A stretch of 64,000 nucleotides of DNA from an uncultured Coriobacteriaceae bacterium (GCA_900550055.1 URQU01000005.1:1-64000), one strand, 5' to 3'; shown: positions 42,670 to 52,276, numbered from the stretch's first letter. Notes: generated from the sequence alone by a model not told the origin. Translations and numbers: made by a program.

Positions 42670-43476
42670 ATGGAGATCCAATGGTCCCTGGTTTTGTTCA
42701 CGGCCCTGACCGGCATGGGCGGCTGCATGTTCGCATGCGTCACCGCCGATGAGTTCCTCGGCCGTGCGAAGGCCGCGGCGTTTCCCGCGGCTGTGGCGGC
42801 GCTGGTGATCGCGGTCGTTGGCGGTCTGGCTTCCGTGACGCACCTGTCGCATCCCGACCGCATCATGGGCGCGCTGAGCCACCCGACGTCGGGTATCTTC
42901 ACCGAGGCGTTGCTGGTGGGCTGCCTGTGCGTGTGCGTGGTGGTGTACCTGGTGCTGGTGAAGCGCGAGGCCGCCGCGGGCGCCCGCAAGGCCGTCGCCG
43001 TGATTGGCGCGGTGTTCGGCGTGCTGCTGAGCTTCATGGCGGGCGAGTCCTACCTGATGGAGGCGCGTCCGAACTGGTGCAGCCAGCTGCTGCCGCTGGG
43101 CTACCTGCTGACCGCGGTGTCCGAGGGTATCGCCGCCTACCTGGTGGTCGTGGCCGCTAAGGCCAAGGGCGCTGACGTGGCGCCGTACGGCCGTGCGCTG
43201 CTGGTCGGCGGCGTGCTGGCCGCGGTGGGCGCTGCCGCCTACGTGCTGTGGGCGGGTCCTGCCGACGGCGTGCAGTGGGCGCTGCTGGTTGTGGCGGTGC
43301 TGGGCGCCGGCGCGGTGCCGGCCGCATGCGGCGCGCTGCTCGGCAAGAAGCCCGAGAGCCTGATGGCCATGGCCGCCGGCTCGCTGGCCTGCGCATTCGT
43401 GGGCGCGGTGTCCTACCGCTGCATCATGTGGCTGATCACGGTCCCGATCGCGAACCTGTTCCTGAACGTGCTGTAA
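42670..43476 (+). CDS. Membrane anchor subunit (DmsC-like)
   Basis: A 268-residue protein with about eight hydrophobic helices, beginning WSLVLFTALTGMGGCMF. THLSHPDRIMGALSHPTSGI and SYLMEARPNW correspond to conserved DmsC loops. It anchors the complex and oxidises menaquinol. It lies 3 bp after the FeS subunit stop. Confidence 0.9.
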   Translation: MEIQWSLVLFTALTGMGGCMFACVTADEFLGRAKAAAFPAAVAALVIAVVGGLASVTHLSHPDRIMGALSHPTSGIFTEALLVGCLCVCVVVYLVLVKREAAAGARKAVAVIGAVFGVLLSFMAGESYLMEARPNWCSQLLPLGYLLTAVSEGIAAYLVVVAAKAKGADVAPYGRALLVGGVLAAVGAAAYVLWAGPADGVQWALLVVAVLGAGAVPAACGALLGKKPESLMAMAAGSLACAFVGAVSYRCIMWLITVPIANLFLNVL

Positions 43477-43554
43477 GCGCAAGGCCGGGGGAGGGGATGC
43501 CCTTTCCCGGCCGGTTCGCCCGGCGAGCGGCCCCGGAGGCCAACCGGGGCGCCG

Positions 43555-43651
43555 TGAACAGGGGACGGTGAACAGGGGACGGAGGTGTGTTCGCGCTAGC
43601 CTTTTGGGAGCGCGGCGCATTTCCGTGAACACACCTCCGTCCCCTGTTCAC
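43555..43651. repeat. R2 palindromic repeat with duplicated left half
   Basis: GTGAACAGGGGACG occurs twice in a row at 43555-43583, followed by GAGGTGTGTTC; the right arm ends CCTCCGTCCCCTGTTCACC. The gap 43477-43883 otherwise shows only a GC-rich hairpin near 43798-43828. Confidence 0.65.
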
Positions 43652-43883
43652 CGGGCTTTTCCTCGCGATGTATTCGCGGTTCGTATTCGCTTCTCCCTAC
43701 CTCCCTCCCTTCCCCCGGCGAATGCGAACCGCGAGCGCATCGAGTGCGGGCATGAGCCGCGTCCGCGATGCAGCTAACGAAAATCGATACTCGGCCCCTG
43801 TGCCCGGCTTGTCCGGCCGCGCAGGGGAGCAATGGAAGTGAGCGTCTGAAGACAAGCGGGCGCTTCGGCAGAAAGGGGCGATT

Positions 43884-44627
43884 ATGACCGACGGTAACGC
43901 GGTGCAGGTGCAGCAGCAGGAAGAGCGCGATCAGCTGATTTCCCAGCTCATCGGGGTGAATGCCGGGCGTGCGGCGTACTATCGCATGCTGGGTGAGCTG
44001 TTCTTCCGCGAGTTGACGCAGGAACAGGTCGAGCATCTGGCGGGTATGGATTTCGCCGGAATGGACGGCGACGACGACCTCATCGCCGAGGGTTATAACG
44101 ACATGCGCCGCTATCTTCGCCATGTGAATTCCGGCACGCGTCAGGCGCTGGCTTGCGATTACGCGCACACGTTCCTGGCGGCGGGGAATTATGAGACGTT
44201 CGCCGCCACGCCGTTCGAAAGCGTGTTCACCAGCCAGCTCGGGCTCATGATGCAGGAGGCGCGCGACGAGGTGTACAAGATGTATTGCGAGCAGGGCATC
44301 CAGCCGCAGGCAGATTTGCATGTGCCCGAGGATCACGTGTCGTTCGAGTTCGAGTTTTTGGCGACGGTCATCGAGCGCACGAACGCCGCGCTCTTGACGG
44401 GCGATTTTGCGCGTGCTCAGGCGCTTGCCGAAACGGTCTCCGATTTTCACCGGTTGCATCAACTTAACTGGATCGACGATCTGTGCGATGCCGTGCTCGA
44501 CGTGGCCGAGACCCGTTTCTATCGCGGAGTTGCGAAGGTGACGCGCGGGTTCGTGCATATGGAGACCGAGGTCGTTGCCGACGAGCTCGAGGTGCTGCAA
44601 GGCCTGGCGGACAAGCAGGCCGCGTAG
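43884..44627 (+). CDS. TorD/DmsD-family molybdoenzyme chaperone
   Basis: A 247-residue helical protein with the family core LACDYAHTFLAAGNYETFAA, PFESVFTSQLGLMMQEARDE and PEDHVSFEFEFLATVIERT. Such chaperones bind the Tat signal and hold the apoenzyme for cofactor insertion. AAAGGGG precedes the ATG. Position between the dms-like genes and the NapGH-like genes fits a dedicated role. Confidence 0.9.
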   Translation: MTDGNAVQVQQQEERDQLISQLIGVNAGRAAYYRMLGELFFRELTQEQVEHLAGMDFAGMDGDDDLIAEGYNDMRRYLRHVNSGTRQALACDYAHTFLAAGNYETFAATPFESVFTSQLGLMMQEARDEVYKMYCEQGIQPQADLHVPEDHVSFEFEFLATVIERTNAALLTGDFARAQALAETVSDFHRLHQLNWIDDLCDAVLDVAETRFYRGVAKVTRGFVHMETEVVADELEVLQGLADKQAA

Positions 44628-44698
44628 TGCGTTTCGCCTGATGAATCGGGCGAAAAGGGCCGTGGGGGTGCGGCCGTAAGACGAGAAAGGATAGGTTT

Positions 44699-45298
44699 AT
44701 GGGCGATCAGCCGAGCATCACGCGTCGCGGGGTGTTGGTCGGCGCCGGCGCCGTGGCCGGTATGTTTGCGGTCGGCGGCGTGGCGTACGCGCTTGAAGGC
44801 GAGGATCGGGGGCTTTTGCGCCCTCCCGGCGCGCAGGACGAGGCGCGTTTCCGCGCCACCTGCTTGAAGTGCAATCGCTGCGAAACGGCCTGCCCGCAGC
44901 ATTGCCTGCGCACGGGCGTCCTGGAGGACGGCGTGCTCAACTGGCGCACGCCCATCATGGATTTTCATCGCGGCGTATGCGACTTTTGCGGAGTCTGCGA
45001 AGACGTGTGTCCGGCGGGTTCGATTGCGGGCGCGCATGATCCTGCGCAGGTCATCGGCATCGCGGTCGTGGACCGCGAGCGTTGCATCGCGTGGTTGCAG
45101 GGCGGCTGCCAGGTGTGCGCCGACGCATGCCCCTACGGGGCCATCAGGCTCGACGACGCGAATCGACCCGTTGTCGACCAGGCGAAATGCAACGGATGCG
45201 GCGCGTGCGAGAACGCATGCCCGTCGAACAGCTACCTCGCGTTCGCTGGCGGTACCGACCGCGGCATCAACGTGCGCGCAGCAGGGAAGGAGGCATAG
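44699..45298 (+). CDS. NapG-like ferredoxin-type protein
   Basis: 199 residues with an N-terminal twin-arginine signal (TRRGVLVGAGAVAGMFAVGG) and four [4Fe-4S] motifs: CLKCNRCETACP, CDFCGVCEDVCP, CIAWLQGGCQVCADACP and CNGCGACENACP. NapG works with NapH as a quinol-to-periplasm electron route. It lies 3 bp before the NapH-like gene and is probably part of the same respiratory unit. Confidence 0.88.
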   Translation: MGDQPSITRRGVLVGAGAVAGMFAVGGVAYALEGEDRGLLRPPGAQDEARFRATCLKCNRCETACPQHCLRTGVLEDGVLNWRTPIMDFHRGVCDFCGVCEDVCPAGSIAGAHDPAQVIGIAVVDRERCIAWLQGGCQVCADACPYGAIRLDDANRPVVDQAKCNGCGACENACPSNSYLAFAGGTDRGINVRAAGKEA

Positions 45299-45301
45299 GC
45301 G

Positions 45302-46330
45302 ATGAGCGATAAGGAAAACAGCGCGTCCAAAAAGTCCCGCTTCCGCACGGCGCGGGGTTGGGTTGCGCTCGCGTGCGTGGCGTTCGCGCTGGCGGGCATG
45401 GCGTTTCGCGTGGGAATCGGCACGCCCTCGGCGTTCGGCATTCAGCAAATCTCGGCCATTTGCCCGTTGGGCGCCCTCGAGACCATGGCGGGCGCCAAGA
45501 GCGTCATGTTGCACCCGCTGCTGCTGTTCGTGCTGGTAGTGGTGCTGATCGCCTTGGTTGGCAAGGCGTTTTGCGCCTGGATGTGCCCCGTTCCGTGGCT
45601 GCAGAAGTTCTTCCGCCTGAAAAAGCGCAGCGCGGCGAAAGGCGGCGTAAGGCACGGCGTCTCGGCGAAGATCGGGGCGGGGCATGGCGTTCCGGCTTCT
45701 CGCAACGATCCCGGTGCGGCTTCCGCCCAGGTGGAGCCGTCGGCTGCCGGCGCGGCGCAACCTGTTGAATTCGGGGAAGAACAGGCCGTCTGCGCGCCCT
45801 CCGCGTGTGCGGCCTGCGCGGGCGCATCGGCGTGCGCGAAGGCGCTCGCGCCGGTTGGTGGCAAGCGCGACGGCGTGCGGCTGGACAGCCGCCACGCGGT
45901 GCTGGTGGGAACGCTGGCCTCCGCGGCCGTGTTCGGCTTCCCGGTGTTTTGCCTCATCTGCCCGGTCGGTTTGACGTTCGCGACCATCATCGGGCTTTGG
46001 AACCTGGTGCAGTTCAACGAGCCCTCTTGGGCGCTCATCATCTTCCCGATTATCCTGATCGCGGAGGTCACCGTGCTGCGCAAGTGGTGCAGTAAGATTT
46101 GCCCGATCAGCGCCCTGGTCAGCCTGCTGTCGAACCTCAACGTCACGTTGCGACCGCGTGTCAAGACCGACGCGTGCCTGCGCAGTCGCGGCGTGGATTG
46201 CCATTCGTGCGTCGATGCCTGCCCCGAGCAGCTCGACCCGCACTCGGGCCGCATTCCCGAGTGCTCGAAATGCGGCAAGTGCGTGGAGGCCTGCCCGGCC
46301 AAGGCCATCAGCATCAAGCTGCTGAAGTAG
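45302..46330 (+). CDS. NapH-like membrane 4Fe-4S protein with a Cys-rich insert
   Basis: 342 residues, about 50 longer than usual NapH. TM helices are near the N-terminus (VALACVAFALAGMAF), then CAWMCPVPWL, two later helices with CLICPVGLTFA, and a C-terminal double ferredoxin motif CLRSRGVDCHSCVDACP and CSKCGKCVEACP. Between helices 2 and 3 there is an Ala/Gly-rich insert of about 80 residues carrying CAPSACAACAGASAC. The core would oxidise menaquinol and feed the NapG-like protein. The insert is unusual. Confidence 0.85.
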   Translation: MSDKENSASKKSRFRTARGWVALACVAFALAGMAFRVGIGTPSAFGIQQISAICPLGALETMAGAKSVMLHPLLLFVLVVVLIALVGKAFCAWMCPVPWLQKFFRLKKRSAAKGGVRHGVSAKIGAGHGVPASRNDPGAASAQVEPSAAGAAQPVEFGEEQAVCAPSACAACAGASACAKALAPVGGKRDGVRLDSRHAVLVGTLASAAVFGFPVFCLICPVGLTFATIIGLWNLVQFNEPSWALIIFPIILIAEVTVLRKWCSKICPISALVSLLSNLNVTLRPRVKTDACLRSRGVDCHSCVDACPEQLDPHSGRIPECSKCGKCVEACPAKAISIKLLK

Positions 46331-46581
46331 TCGGCGGCCAGCTCGCCCTGCGAGTTCGTATTGCCCCGCGTGCTTCGCGGCGCATAGCTTGCGCTCAGCG
46401 GACGCGCTGGCGAACAGGCGGCGTGCCCCCATGCGCCCGCCGCCCCCATCTGCTTTCGTCGGTTCCGTGAAAACGCCGCCCGGCGCGGGCCTGCTCCGCG
46501 GGGCGGCTTATCATGGATGGCAGACGAGAGAAACATGCGCGGTCATCGGATGGGAAACGCCGCGCTGATACGGGGGAATAC

Positions 46582-49173
46582 ATGCTGCTGAGCGAACTTA
46601 CGCGCGGACAGGCGGGCGTGGTCGAGGCTGTGCACGGTGAAGGTTCCGTTCGCCGTCATTTACTGGATATGGGGCTTACGCCCAATGCGGTGGTCATGCT
46701 GCAGAAGGCGGCGCCAATGGGCGACCCGATCCAGGTGACGGTGCGCGGCTACGAGCTGACGCTGCGCTTGAGCGAAGCCGACAACGTGTACGTTCGGGCG
46801 CTCGACCCGCAAGATCGCCCCGATGCCCCGACCGGCACCGATGCCGCGCGCTCGCAGGCCGCCGGCTCCGCTGCCGCGCCCGCACCCCGTGCTGGCCGCA
46901 CTCCGCTGCCGCACCCCGGCCTCGGCGAGTTCGGCCCGGCCGAGGAGGCCTATCGCGCCCATGCGCGCCGCGCCGCCGCGAAGACCGGCCCGCTCACCTT
47001 CGCGCTGGTGGGTAACCAGAACTGCGGCAAGACCACGCTGTTCAACCAGCTCACGGGCGCGAACCAGCACGTCGGCAACTTCCCGGGCGTCACGGTCGAC
47101 CGCAAGGACGGCGCCATCCGCGGGCACGTCGAGGCCACCGTCACCGACCTGCCGGGCGTGTACTCGCTGTCGCCGTATTCCAACGAGGAGATCGTCACAC
47201 GCGACTTCCTGCTCGACGAGAAGCCCGACGGCATCATCAACATCGTCGACGGCACCAACATCGAGCGCAACCTGTACCTGACCATGCAGATCATGGAGCT
47301 GGGCATCCCCATGGTGCTGGCGCTCAACATGATGGACGAGGTCGAGGCCAACGGCGGCACCGTGCGCGTGAACGAGCTCGAGGCTGAGCTGGGCATCCCC
47401 GTGGTGCCCATCTCGGCGGCGAAGAACGAGGGCGTCGACGAGCTGGTCGACCACGCCTTGCACGTGGCACGCTTCGACGAGGCGCCCGGCCGCATCGACT
47501 TCTGCCCCGCAAGCGCGCAGGAGCACGACCCGCTCGGCGCGGTGCATCGCTGCATCCACGCCACGGCGCACATCATCGAGCCGTATGCCGGGCAAGCGTC
47601 CGTCCCTGCGCGTTTCGCCGCCACGAAGATGGTCGAGGGCGACGAGCTGATCGCACGCAAGCTCGACCTGCCGGAATCCGCCGTCTCGTCGGTGCGCGAG
47701 CTAACGGCCGCCATGGAGGCCGACGCCGGCATGGACGCCGAGGCGGCGCTGGCGAACATGCGCTTCGCCTTCCTGGCGAACCTGTGCGCCAACACCGTGG
47801 TCCGCCCGCATGAAAGCCGTGAACACAAGCGCAGCGTTTCCGTCGACAAGCTTCTGACCGGGCGTTATACCGGCATCCCGTGCTTTTTCGCCATTATGGC
47901 CGCGGTGTTCGTGCTTACGTTCAGCGTCGTGGGCGCCGCGCTTTCCGACCTGGTGAGCACCGGCGTCGACGCAGCCCTCGAGGCGCTGGCCGCCGGCTGC
48001 GAGGCGTGGGGGCTCAACCCCGTGGCGCAATCGCTGCTGATCGACGGCATCGGCGCCGGCGTGGGCGCGGTCATCGGCTTTTTGCCCACCATCGTCACGC
48101 TGTTCTTCTTCCTGTCCATCCTTGAGGACTCGGGCTACATGGCGCGCGTGGCGTTCGTTATGGACCGTCCCATGCGCAAAATCGGCCTGTCCGGGCGCTC
48201 CATCGTGCCGCTGCTCATGGGCTTTGGCTGCTCGGTGCCCTCGATCATGGCCACGCGAACGTTGTCGAGCGCACGCGACCGCAAAATGACCACTATGCTG
48301 GTGCCGTTCATGAGCTGCAGCGCGAAGCTGCCCATATATGCCCTGCTCGTGGGCGCGTTTTTCCCGCGCGCGCTGCAGCCGGTGGTCATGATCGGACTGT
48401 ACGCGTTCGGCGTGGTAGTGGGCATCTCGTTCGCGGCTGTGCTCAAACGTGCGCGTTTCCGCGGTCAGCCCGTGCCGTTCGTGATGGAGCTGCCGAACTA
48501 CCGCCTACCTGCCGCGAAAAGCGTGGCGCGCCTGGTGTGGGACAAGGCGAAGGGCTTCGTGAAGAAGGCGTTCACCGTGGTGCTTGCCGCGTGCGTGGTC
48601 ATCTGGTTTTTGCAGACGTTCGACGCGCGCCTGAACGTGGTCGACGACGTCGACGCCAGCCTGCTCGCGGGCATCGGCGGGCTGATCGCCCCGCTGTTCG
48701 CGCCGCTGGGCTTCGGCGACTGGCGCGCGGCAACGGCCCTCATGACGGGCTTCATGGCGAAGGAGAGCGTGGTGTCCACGTTGACGCAGGTCATGGGCGA
48801 GGGCGTGGACCTCACCATGCTGTTTACGCCGGTGACGGCCATGGCGTTTTTGGCGTTCGTGCTGCTGTACACGCCGTGTGTGGCGGCCATCGCCACCGTG
48901 CGCAGCGAGCAGGGCGGCGCACGCGCGGCGCTCGAGATGGTGCTTTTGCAGTGCGGCATCGCCTGGGTGGTCTCGTTCGCGGTGTATCTGGCGGGCTCGC
49001 TGGTCACGGGTAGGATTGCGAACGCGTTCAGCCTGCCGGGCCTGGTTGCGGCCGTGGTCATCGCGGTGGGCATCGGCGTGTACCTGAAGCAACAGCGCAC
49101 CGACGGTGAGTTGAAGGTAGGCTGCAAAACCTGCCCCGCCAACTGCAAGAACTCCAGCGGCTGCTGCCATTAA
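46582..49173 (+). CDS. feoB: FeoA-FeoB fusion ferrous iron transporter
   Basis: 863 residues. Residues ~1-75 form a FeoA-type SH3 domain (LLDMGLTPNAVVML ... YELTLRLSEADNVYV). A Pro/Ala linker leads to the FeoB G-domain: G1 GNQNCGKTTLFN, G2 GVTVDRK, G3 DLPGVYSLSPYS, G4 NMMDEVE. Transmembrane gates follow with SCSAKLPIYALLVGAFFP and AFVLLYTPCVAA. The tail KTCPANCKNSSGCCH is Cys-rich. The ATG at 46582 has GGGGGA upstream; a 23-residue earlier extension is possible. Confidence 0.93.
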   Translation: MLLSELTRGQAGVVEAVHGEGSVRRHLLDMGLTPNAVVMLQKAAPMGDPIQVTVRGYELTLRLSEADNVYVRALDPQDRPDAPTGTDAARSQAAGSAAAPAPRAGRTPLPHPGLGEFGPAEEAYRAHARRAAAKTGPLTFALVGNQNCGKTTLFNQLTGANQHVGNFPGVTVDRKDGAIRGHVEATVTDLPGVYSLSPYSNEEIVTRDFLLDEKPDGIINIVDGTNIERNLYLTMQIMELGIPMVLALNMMDEVEANGGTVRVNELEAELGIPVVPISAAKNEGVDELVDHALHVARFDEAPGRIDFCPASAQEHDPLGAVHRCIHATAHIIEPYAGQASVPARFAATKMVEGDELIARKLDLPESAVSSVRELTAAMEADAGMDAEAALANMRFAFLANLCANTVVRPHESREHKRSVSVDKLLTGRYTGIPCFFAIMAAVFVLTFSVVGAALSDLVSTGVDAALEALAAGCEAWGLNPVAQSLLIDGIGAGVGAVIGFLPTIVTLFFFLSILEDSGYMARVAFVMDRPMRKIGLSGRSIVPLLMGFGCSVPSIMATRTLSSARDRKMTTMLVPFMSCSAKLPIYALLVGAFFPRALQPVVMIGLYAFGVVVGISFAAVLKRARFRGQPVPFVMELPNYRLPAAKSVARLVWDKAKGFVKKAFTVVLAACVVIWFLQTFDARLNVVDDVDASLLAGIGGLIAPLFAPLGFGDWRAATALMTGFMAKESVVSTLTQVMGEGVDLTMLFTPVTAMAFLAFVLLYTPCVAAIATVRSEQGGARAALEMVLLQCGIAWVVSFAVYLAGSLVTGRIANAFSLPGLVAAVVIAVGIGVYLKQQRTDGELKVGCKTCPANCKNSSGCCH

Positions 49174-49221
49174 GGCAGGGAAGTTAGTTGGGCTGCTGGC
49201 GCCTTCTCTCAAAGGGGTACC

Positions 49222-49386
49222 GAGTTCTGGATGGTTTTGCAGCTAGAAGGCGCTGGTTTTGCCATGGTTTCGGAGTTCTGGGCGGTTATTTCTCGAGAAA
49301 CACGGGCAAACGGCTAAATAACCCCCCAGAACTCAAAGATAGCGTGAAAAATCGGGCTTCTCGGCTGCAAAACCGCCCAGAACTTT
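49222..49386. repeat. R3 nested inverted-repeat element, copy 2
   Basis: Outer arms GAGTTCTGGATGGTTTTGCA / TGCAAAACCGCCCAGAACTT enclose a second pair GAGTTCTGGGCGGTTATTT / AAATAACCCCCCAGAACTC. Four related half-sites thus form two nested stems in 165 bp. Confidence 0.7.
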
Positions 49387-49424
49387 AGTCTGGCGAGTTC
49401 CTCATGCTCCTAACTGCTTCAAAG

Positions 49425-49465
49425 CACAAAAAATCGCCCCGCCTCCAATGGAGACGGGGCGATTT
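49425..49465 (-). terminator. Terminator of the symporter gene
   Basis: On the minus strand AAATCGCCCCG and CGGGGCGATTT form a long stem (inner CTCC/GGAG, one mismatch), ending in TTTTTTG; about 40 bp past the stop. Confidence 0.85.
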
Positions 49466-49506
49466 CGCATGCGGCGCAAACTCGCTCGCCGCGCAACAGC
49501 CGCTCG

Positions 49507-50847
49507 CTAAGCGGCCTTCACGTCGTCGAGCTCGCTGCCGGCGTTCGGGTCGTTGAACACGTCGGTATCCATGCGTCCGGCGCGCTTGGCCACGATGGTA
49601 GTGCACACGGCGTCGCCGGTGATGTTCACGGCGGTGCGCGTCATGTCCAGGATACGGTCGATGCCCATGATCAGCGCGATGCCCTCAAGCGGCAAGCCGA
49701 CGGAGTTGAACACCATCGACAACGTGATCAGGCCCACCGACGGGACGCCCGCGGTGCCGATAGACGCCAGCGTGGCGGTGGCGATGACGGTGGCGTACTC
49801 CACCGGCCCCAGCTGCACGCCGAACAGCTGCGCGGTGAACACCACGGCCACGCCCTGCATGATGGAGGTGCCGTCCATGTTGATGGTGGCGCCCAGCGGG
49901 ATGGTGAACGACGAGATGCGGCGGTCGACGCCCATCTTCTTCTCCAGCGTCTCGATGTTCAGCGGGATGGTGGCGTTCGACGTTGCGGTGGAGAATGCGA
50001 ACATCATCACCGACACGAACTTCTTCAGGAACTTGATCGGGTTGATGCGCGCGAACACCGTCAGCAGCACCATGTACACCACCAGGCACTGCACGGCCAG
50101 CGCCAGCAAAACGCCCAGCATGTACTTCACCATGGGAAGGAACGCGTCGAAGCCGATGTTGGCGAACGTGCGCGCCAGCAGGCAGAACACGCCGATGGGG
50201 GCCACGTACATGACCATGGAGGTCATCTTCATCATGATGTCGTTGAACTGCTCGAAGAAGCGGTGAACCACTTCGACCTTGCGGCCCATGGTGGACAGGA
50301 TGATGCCCACGAACAGCGCGAAGAAGATGATGGCAAGCATATCGCCTGAGGCCAGCGCTTGAATGGGATTCTTCGGGATGATGTTGAGCAGGGTGTCGGT
50401 GAACGACACGTCGGTGTTGGCGCTGCCCGACAGGGTGGAGGTGTCGGACGCCACCATGCTGGACATGTCCACGCCGCGGCCGGGGTTGATCAGGTTGCCG
50501 ATGCTCAGCGCCACGGTGACCGCCAGCGCGGTGGTGCACAGGTAGAACACCAGCGTCTTCAGGCCGATGGTGCCGAGCGTCTTCGTGTCGCCGATGGACG
50601 ACGCGCCGCACACGATGGAGCAGAACACCAGCGGCACCACGAGCATCTGCATCAGGCGGATGAAGCCCTGGCCGACCACGTAGAAGATGCCGTTGACGAA
50701 CACGTCGTCGCGCACCGTGCCCGCGGGCACCAGGTAATGGAAGATGACGCCGCACAAAAGGCCCAGGCCCAGTGCTATGAGGATGGACCCCGTAAGGCCG
50801 ATATGCAGGCGTTTGGGCTTTTCGCCCATGTTGATCTCGGTAGACAC
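49507..50847 (-). CDS. Dicarboxylate/amino acid:cation symporter (DAACS family)
   Basis: A 446-residue sodium- or proton-coupled symporter of the GltP/DctA family. The re-entrant loop STATSNATIPLNIETLEKK corresponds to the serine-rich hairpin HP1, followed by IPLGATINMDGTS (the NMDGT cation-binding motif) and IGTAGVP in HP2. It would import C4-dicarboxylates or acidic amino acids. It lies 9 bp after an RmlD-like gene and is probably co-transcribed with it. Confidence 0.92.
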   Translation of the reverse strand: MSTEINMGEKPKRLHIGLTGSILIALGLGLLCGVIFHYLVPAGTVRDDVFVNGIFYVVGQGFIRLMQMLVVPLVFCSIVCGASSIGDTKTLGTIGLKTLVFYLCTTALAVTVALSIGNLINPGRGVDMSSMVASDTSTLSGSANTDVSFTDTLLNIIPKNPIQALASGDMLAIIFFALFVGIILSTMGRKVEVVHRFFEQFNDIMMKMTSMVMYVAPIGVFCLLARTFANIGFDAFLPMVKYMLGVLLALAVQCLVVYMVLLTVFARINPIKFLKKFVSVMMFAFSTATSNATIPLNIETLEKKMGVDRRISSFTIPLGATINMDGTSIMQGVAVVFTAQLFGVQLGPVEYATVIATATLASIGTAGVPSVGLITLSMVFNSVGLPLEGIALIMGIDRILDMTRTAVNITGDAVCTTIVAKRAGRMDTDVFNDPNAGSELDDVKAA

Positions 50848-50856
50848 GCGGTCCTC

Positions 50857-51729
50857 CTATTCCTGCATGCCGCGGGCCAGCGCGGCAAGGTTGTGCTCGG
50901 CGGCGAACGCCGCAAGGTCGTCTTCCCAGGTGGGGAACTCGTAGACGCCGGTGAGGCGGGCCATCATGTCGTCAAGCTCGATGCGGTAGCCCTGCCAGGG
51001 GTTGGCGGTGCCGCGCAGGTTGCCGGTAGGCTGGCCGGCCAGCGCGAAGGCGCGCTCGAAGAACTCGAAGCGGCTGGTCACGCCCGTGCAGGCGGCATGG
51101 AACGTGCCGAACTCGTCGGACTCCATGGCGGCGATGACGAACTTGGCGAATGTGTCCACCGACGTGGGGCAGGCGAACTGGTTCGCGGGCACGGGCACCG
51201 TTTTGCCCTGGGCGCTTGCCAGCAGCGCGCGGCCGAGCAGGTCGTCGGGGCGGGCGGTGTAAACCCAGCTGGAGCGCACGATGATGTGGTGCTGGTTCAG
51301 CTCGTTGACGAAGCGCTCGCCGGCCTGCTTGGACTTGCCGTACACGTGCGGCGGGTTCGTGGTGTCGAACTCGTTGAACGCGCGGTCCGCGTTCTCGGGG
51401 AACAGGTCGTCGGTGGACAGGTGCACCATGGTGGCGCCGACGTTGTTGCTGGCGATGGCCAGGTTGCGCGCGCCAAGGGCGTTGACCTTGTAGGCCTTGT
51501 CGGGGTTCTCGTCGGCCTCGGTGCGGCTGGCCAGCGCCGCGCAGTTGATGACGAAGTCGGGGCGGTACGACTCGGCGAAGTTCAACACCTCGTGCAGGTT
51601 CGACACGTCGATCTCGATGTCGCTGGTCATGACCTTGTAGCGGCTGTGGTCCAGGAAATGCTCGATCGCCTGGCCCATTCGCCCCGCCGCGCCGGTGATC
51701 CACACGGTGTCCTGAGGACCCATTTTCAT
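50857..51729 (-). CDS. RmlD-like SDR-family sugar nucleotide reductase
   Basis: A 290-residue extended short-chain dehydrogenase. WITGAAGRMGQAI is the glycine-rich NAD(P)-binding loop, DFVINCAALASRTEADENPD with AYKVNA matches dTDP-4-dehydrorhamnose reductase, and the catalytic YGKSKQAGE (Tyr-x3-Lys) is present. CAALASRTEA replaces the usual CAAYTxVDxAE, so the substrate may differ. GGAGG lies before the start at 51729. No other rhamnose genes are close. Confidence 0.8.
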   Translation of the reverse strand: MKMGPQDTVWITGAAGRMGQAIEHFLDHSRYKVMTSDIEIDVSNLHEVLNFAESYRPDFVINCAALASRTEADENPDKAYKVNALGARNLAIASNNVGATMVHLSTDDLFPENADRAFNEFDTTNPPHVYGKSKQAGERFVNELNQHHIIVRSSWVYTARPDDLLGRALLASAQGKTVPVPANQFACPTSVDTFAKFVIAAMESDEFGTFHAACTGVTSRFEFFERAFALAGQPTGNLRGTANPWQGYRIELDDMMARLTGVYEFPTWEDDLAAFAAEHNLAALARGMQE

Positions 51730-51904
51730 AGGGCGCCTCCTTCCGGATGTGCTGCGCGCGGCGCCTGCGGAAGGAGCGTCGCGCAAGGGGTAAGTGGTTA
51801 GCTTGCCTATTTTACCGCTCCCGAAGCCCCAGCGCAGCAGCCGTTTCCCAGTAAATTGCAATCGAACCGCTCGGAAAAAGAATCAGCTGGCGAAGAGGGC
51901 GAAT

Positions 51905-52040
51905 GACACTTAGGGGACGTAGCGTTATCTGTCCGGGTTTGCTTCCGTCAAGGTTCGGGGGACCTACAGGGAATCAGCTACTGTTCGACAGCGCTTGACT
52001 ATCAGGGGCGCGAATGCTTGATGCCCGAACGGGGGAGGGG
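51905..52040. repeat. R1 half-element joined to R4 direct repeat, copy 1
   Basis: 51905-51938 is a single R1 arm (ACACTTAGGGGACGTAGCGT ...). From 51941 to 52040 runs a 100-bp sequence (R4) that recurs at 53191-53290 with about ten mismatches and no gaps. In both places R4 directly follows an R1 element in the same orientation. Confidence 0.7.
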
Positions 52041-52102
52041 AGCGAAGAGCGGCGAAGGGGGGGACGCTTGGGCTTCGCTCCTCTCTAGCGCCGCGCCCCC
52101 CG

Positions 52103-52276
52103 GGTTCTGGGCCGTTTTGCAGGAAATCGGGCCAGAATTTGACGCCCTTCCGGGGTTCTGGGCGATTTTTCCAGCTCTCCGCCGTGGTTCGCGCTATCAG
52201 CCGCGATATAACCCCAGGTCAGAAGCTTCCGTATCGTCGACATTCAGCTCTGCAGCCTACGAAACCGCCCAGAACT
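52103..52276. repeat. R3 inverted-repeat element, copy 3
   Basis: GGTTCTGGGCCGTTTTGCAG at the left, a second half GGGGTTCTGGGCGATTTTTC about 50 bp in, and the right arm TACGAAACCGCCCAGAACTT. It is part of a 960-bp gene-free, repeat-rich stretch (51730-52695). Confidence 0.65.
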
